A stretch of DNA of 64,000 nt from Glebionis coronaria. Its lineage: Eukaryota; Streptophyta; Magnoliopsida; Asterales; Asteraceae. Under the pieces are notes generated by a model. That model did not search any database. It was given only the letters and a program-made list of their open reading frames with translations, and was not told where the DNA came from. The stretch is taken from contig CM046879.1 of the NCBI GenBank assembly GCA_025667525.1, positions 387,275,039-387,339,038 on the forward strand, in the 5' to 3' direction. Shown one piece after another: positions 62,149 through 64,000 of this stretch. Each line of letters starts with the position of its first letter. Position 1 is the first letter of the stretch. A program made the position numbers and the translations under genes.

Positions 62149-64000
62149 TGATGAGACTGCTTTTATACATAGTCTCATCGTCCAAATAGGGCTTAAAATG
62201 CATTAAATATCATTAAAATACCTAAATATATGCTTGTGTTTGTTGCTTGTGTATTTTAGGTACGGATATTGAGAAAATGACAAAAGATCACAAGAATCAT
62301 GCAAAAACGAACACGGGAAAAGAAGCCGCACAATGAACCAAGCCCTAATGAAGAATTTTCCAAGAAAACCCTTGAAGATTTGAAGAATTATGAAGAAGGG
62401 TCCTCCAATATGGAAGAATTGACACTTTATACCCTTGTATCTTCATAATTACAAGTTTGGTCCCTAAAGTTTGTCAAAATTACAAAAAGGACCCTTAACT
62501 TTGAAGAATTGGCAAATTTAGTCCCTCAACAAAACTAAATTGCCAATATTGGTCCTCCAAGAAGTCAACAAACAAGTCAAAACCTTGAAGTATGAAGACA
62601 TGTCACTAAAAGCCCTTGAAGATTGCAAAAATGGCACTTTTAGTCCTTATTCAAAGTTTATAAAACCCTTGTGCCAAAAATGACAAACTGCCAAAAGATA
62701 TTTACAAAGGAATTTGGGAATTTAAGCTGCATTCTTTATTTGAAGAGAGTTTAGGAGTTGAGGGACTGTTTTTGGCCAGACAAGAAACATATAAACCACC
62801 ACTCCCTGCTTGACACATCACCCACTATCTACTCACCCACCAATCACCATCCCCCAACCTGCCACGTCCACTTTCCACCCAGGATTAATAAACTAAATAA
62901 GTTTATTAATCAAATTTCCCACCAAACAGATTTTTTAAAAATCTCATTAAACCAAAAGGATTAAACCAAGCTTAATCCTCCCATAAACCCTAAAAATTAC
63001 CAGTTTCAATCTTCTTTAAAACAAAGGGGTTTAAGCTAATCCTTTCCAGATCACTGATTAACCTAACCCTAATCATATCCCAACTCCCAAAAAACGTCAC
63101 CCTCATCCCCACATGGTTCTCCAACCCTCCCCTGACCCACAAGTAAGCTTGAAGACAAACCAGGCCAGAAGGATCAACGACCAAGTCTTAACTTCATATC
63201 CACGCATCAATTACACCCCTTGGATCATTTTTGCAACGTTTATTTCACCACAAACAAACAAGAAAAGATCACATGGGGCGAAAATTCAAAAAATCACCAA
63301 GGGCATTTCTGGAAAAGCTAGCATTAGGGTTTCAGCTTTTGAATTTTTTATTTATAGTTCTAGAATCATCTTGTGACCCTATATAAAGGGCGTTTAGGAC
63401 TTAGTATAGGCTGTTCTTGCTTTCCTTGTTCACATCCTTGTAAATCCCCTTTTAATGAATGAAAGTTGGTGAAGTGTCATTGTTCAGTTTGGTTTTAAAT
63501 TTTCAGCAAGTTTATCAAGTTTTCCAAGTTTCTGTTTTCATTTCAAGGTTTTCTTAAACTCTAATTTTCATAAAATAATCTGATAAAATGGTGATGAAAT
63601 GTGTTAGTTTAGTGGTGTTTGAGATTCTGTATGTCCATGATACCATGGCTTGTTCTGGTATAGTGGGTACCCAATCTTAGACAGCCATTGTTTGGTCACT
63701 TTTTAGCTTATCACAGTCCTAATTTAAGCTAAAGCTCACTTCTAGCGTTATCCATAAGCTAGGGGTCTGCCCTCAGCTTTTACACAGTCTTTACCTTCTT
63801 TCTTAGCAGATTCATAATCACTCATAAGTTGTGAAGACATATTGGGTGTGTTTGTACCTTTTGACCACCACCAACATCTTTCTCTACTAGCATTCTTATC
63901 CCATAAGCCAACTGCACAAGCCCCAGCTTGTAGGAGAAGGCATAGCAGCCTTAGTGGGGCCTGGATGTGGGTCCCACAAGGTATAATCCTTGTTCCCTTG
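62149..64000 (+). repeat. Element C 3' LTR, truncated by the window end
   Basis: The first 1852 bases match 49896 onward with few changes. It lacks about 50 bases present at 51224-51273 in the 5' LTR (junction at about 63469), a segment that includes an AATAAA. TATA box at about 63379-63388. Confidence 0.95.

Larger units (their letters stand above)
49896..64000 (+). mobile_element. Element C: Athila-like Ty3-gypsy element, right end outside window
   Basis: Left LTR 49896-53962, tRNA-Asp type primer site, gag, PR, RT, RNase H, INT, polypurine tract at 62134-62148 and the first 1852 bases of the right LTR. It is inserted into gag of element D; the left flank is GAATT (49891-49895) and the matching duplication should lie beyond 64000. 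Athila type is judged from the DLGAS protease, the PBS and the 4 kb LTRs. Several frameshifts, a stop and an altered RT motif make it non-functional as read. Confidence 0.93.

Overview
The window looks like plant heterochromatin made almost entirely of nested transposable elements. I see no host gene. The Ty1-copia polyprotein remnant resembles, from memory, elements abundant in Asteraceae (daisy family). That assignment is an inference and no database was searched.

Layout. Bases 1-3760 hold decayed LTR-like DNA: a probable 3' end plus LTR on the + strand, then an AT-rich LTR-like block with a minus-strand TATA box. Element A, an old and heavily broken Ty1-copia element on +, runs from about 3770 to about 26200. 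Its RT domain is split at CGTTA by element B1 (11742-24017, minus). B1 is a Ty3-gypsy chromovirus of Tekay type with 3.1 kb LTRs, and removing it with one 5-bp target duplication restores the A reading frame. From 26559 onward lies element D, an Athila-like Ty3-gypsy element on minus. D has gag and protease but no recognisable RT, RNase H or integrase; unfamiliar ORFs lie in that place. D carries three insertions: a hAT DNA transposon (31611-34561, 8-bp duplication GCTCGAGT), a second Tekay-type chromovirus B2 (37692-49591, 5-bp duplication ATCCG, interrupting gag in frame), and element C (49896 to beyond 64000, +). C is a longer Athila-like element with gag, PR, RT, RNase H and INT, and its 3' LTR is cut by the window end.

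How the parts work together. Each LTR element has the expected order of LTR, tRNA primer site, gag-pol, polypurine tract and LTR. All coding regions carry stops or frameshifts, so none looks autonomous as read. B1 is the least damaged, with one 1493-codon gag-pol frame and two nonsense codons. Relative order is A and D older, then B1 in A, and hAT, B2 and C in D.

Features worth a second look are an extra acidic, coiled-coil, NLS-tailed ORF between the 5' LTR and gag in both chromoviruses; a tRNA-like Pol III-type unit antisense inside the Athila LTRs; a 25-bp periodic array in the copia leader; a gag-protease Athila derivative with new ORFs; and ACCGGT-rich subterminal arrays in the hAT element.
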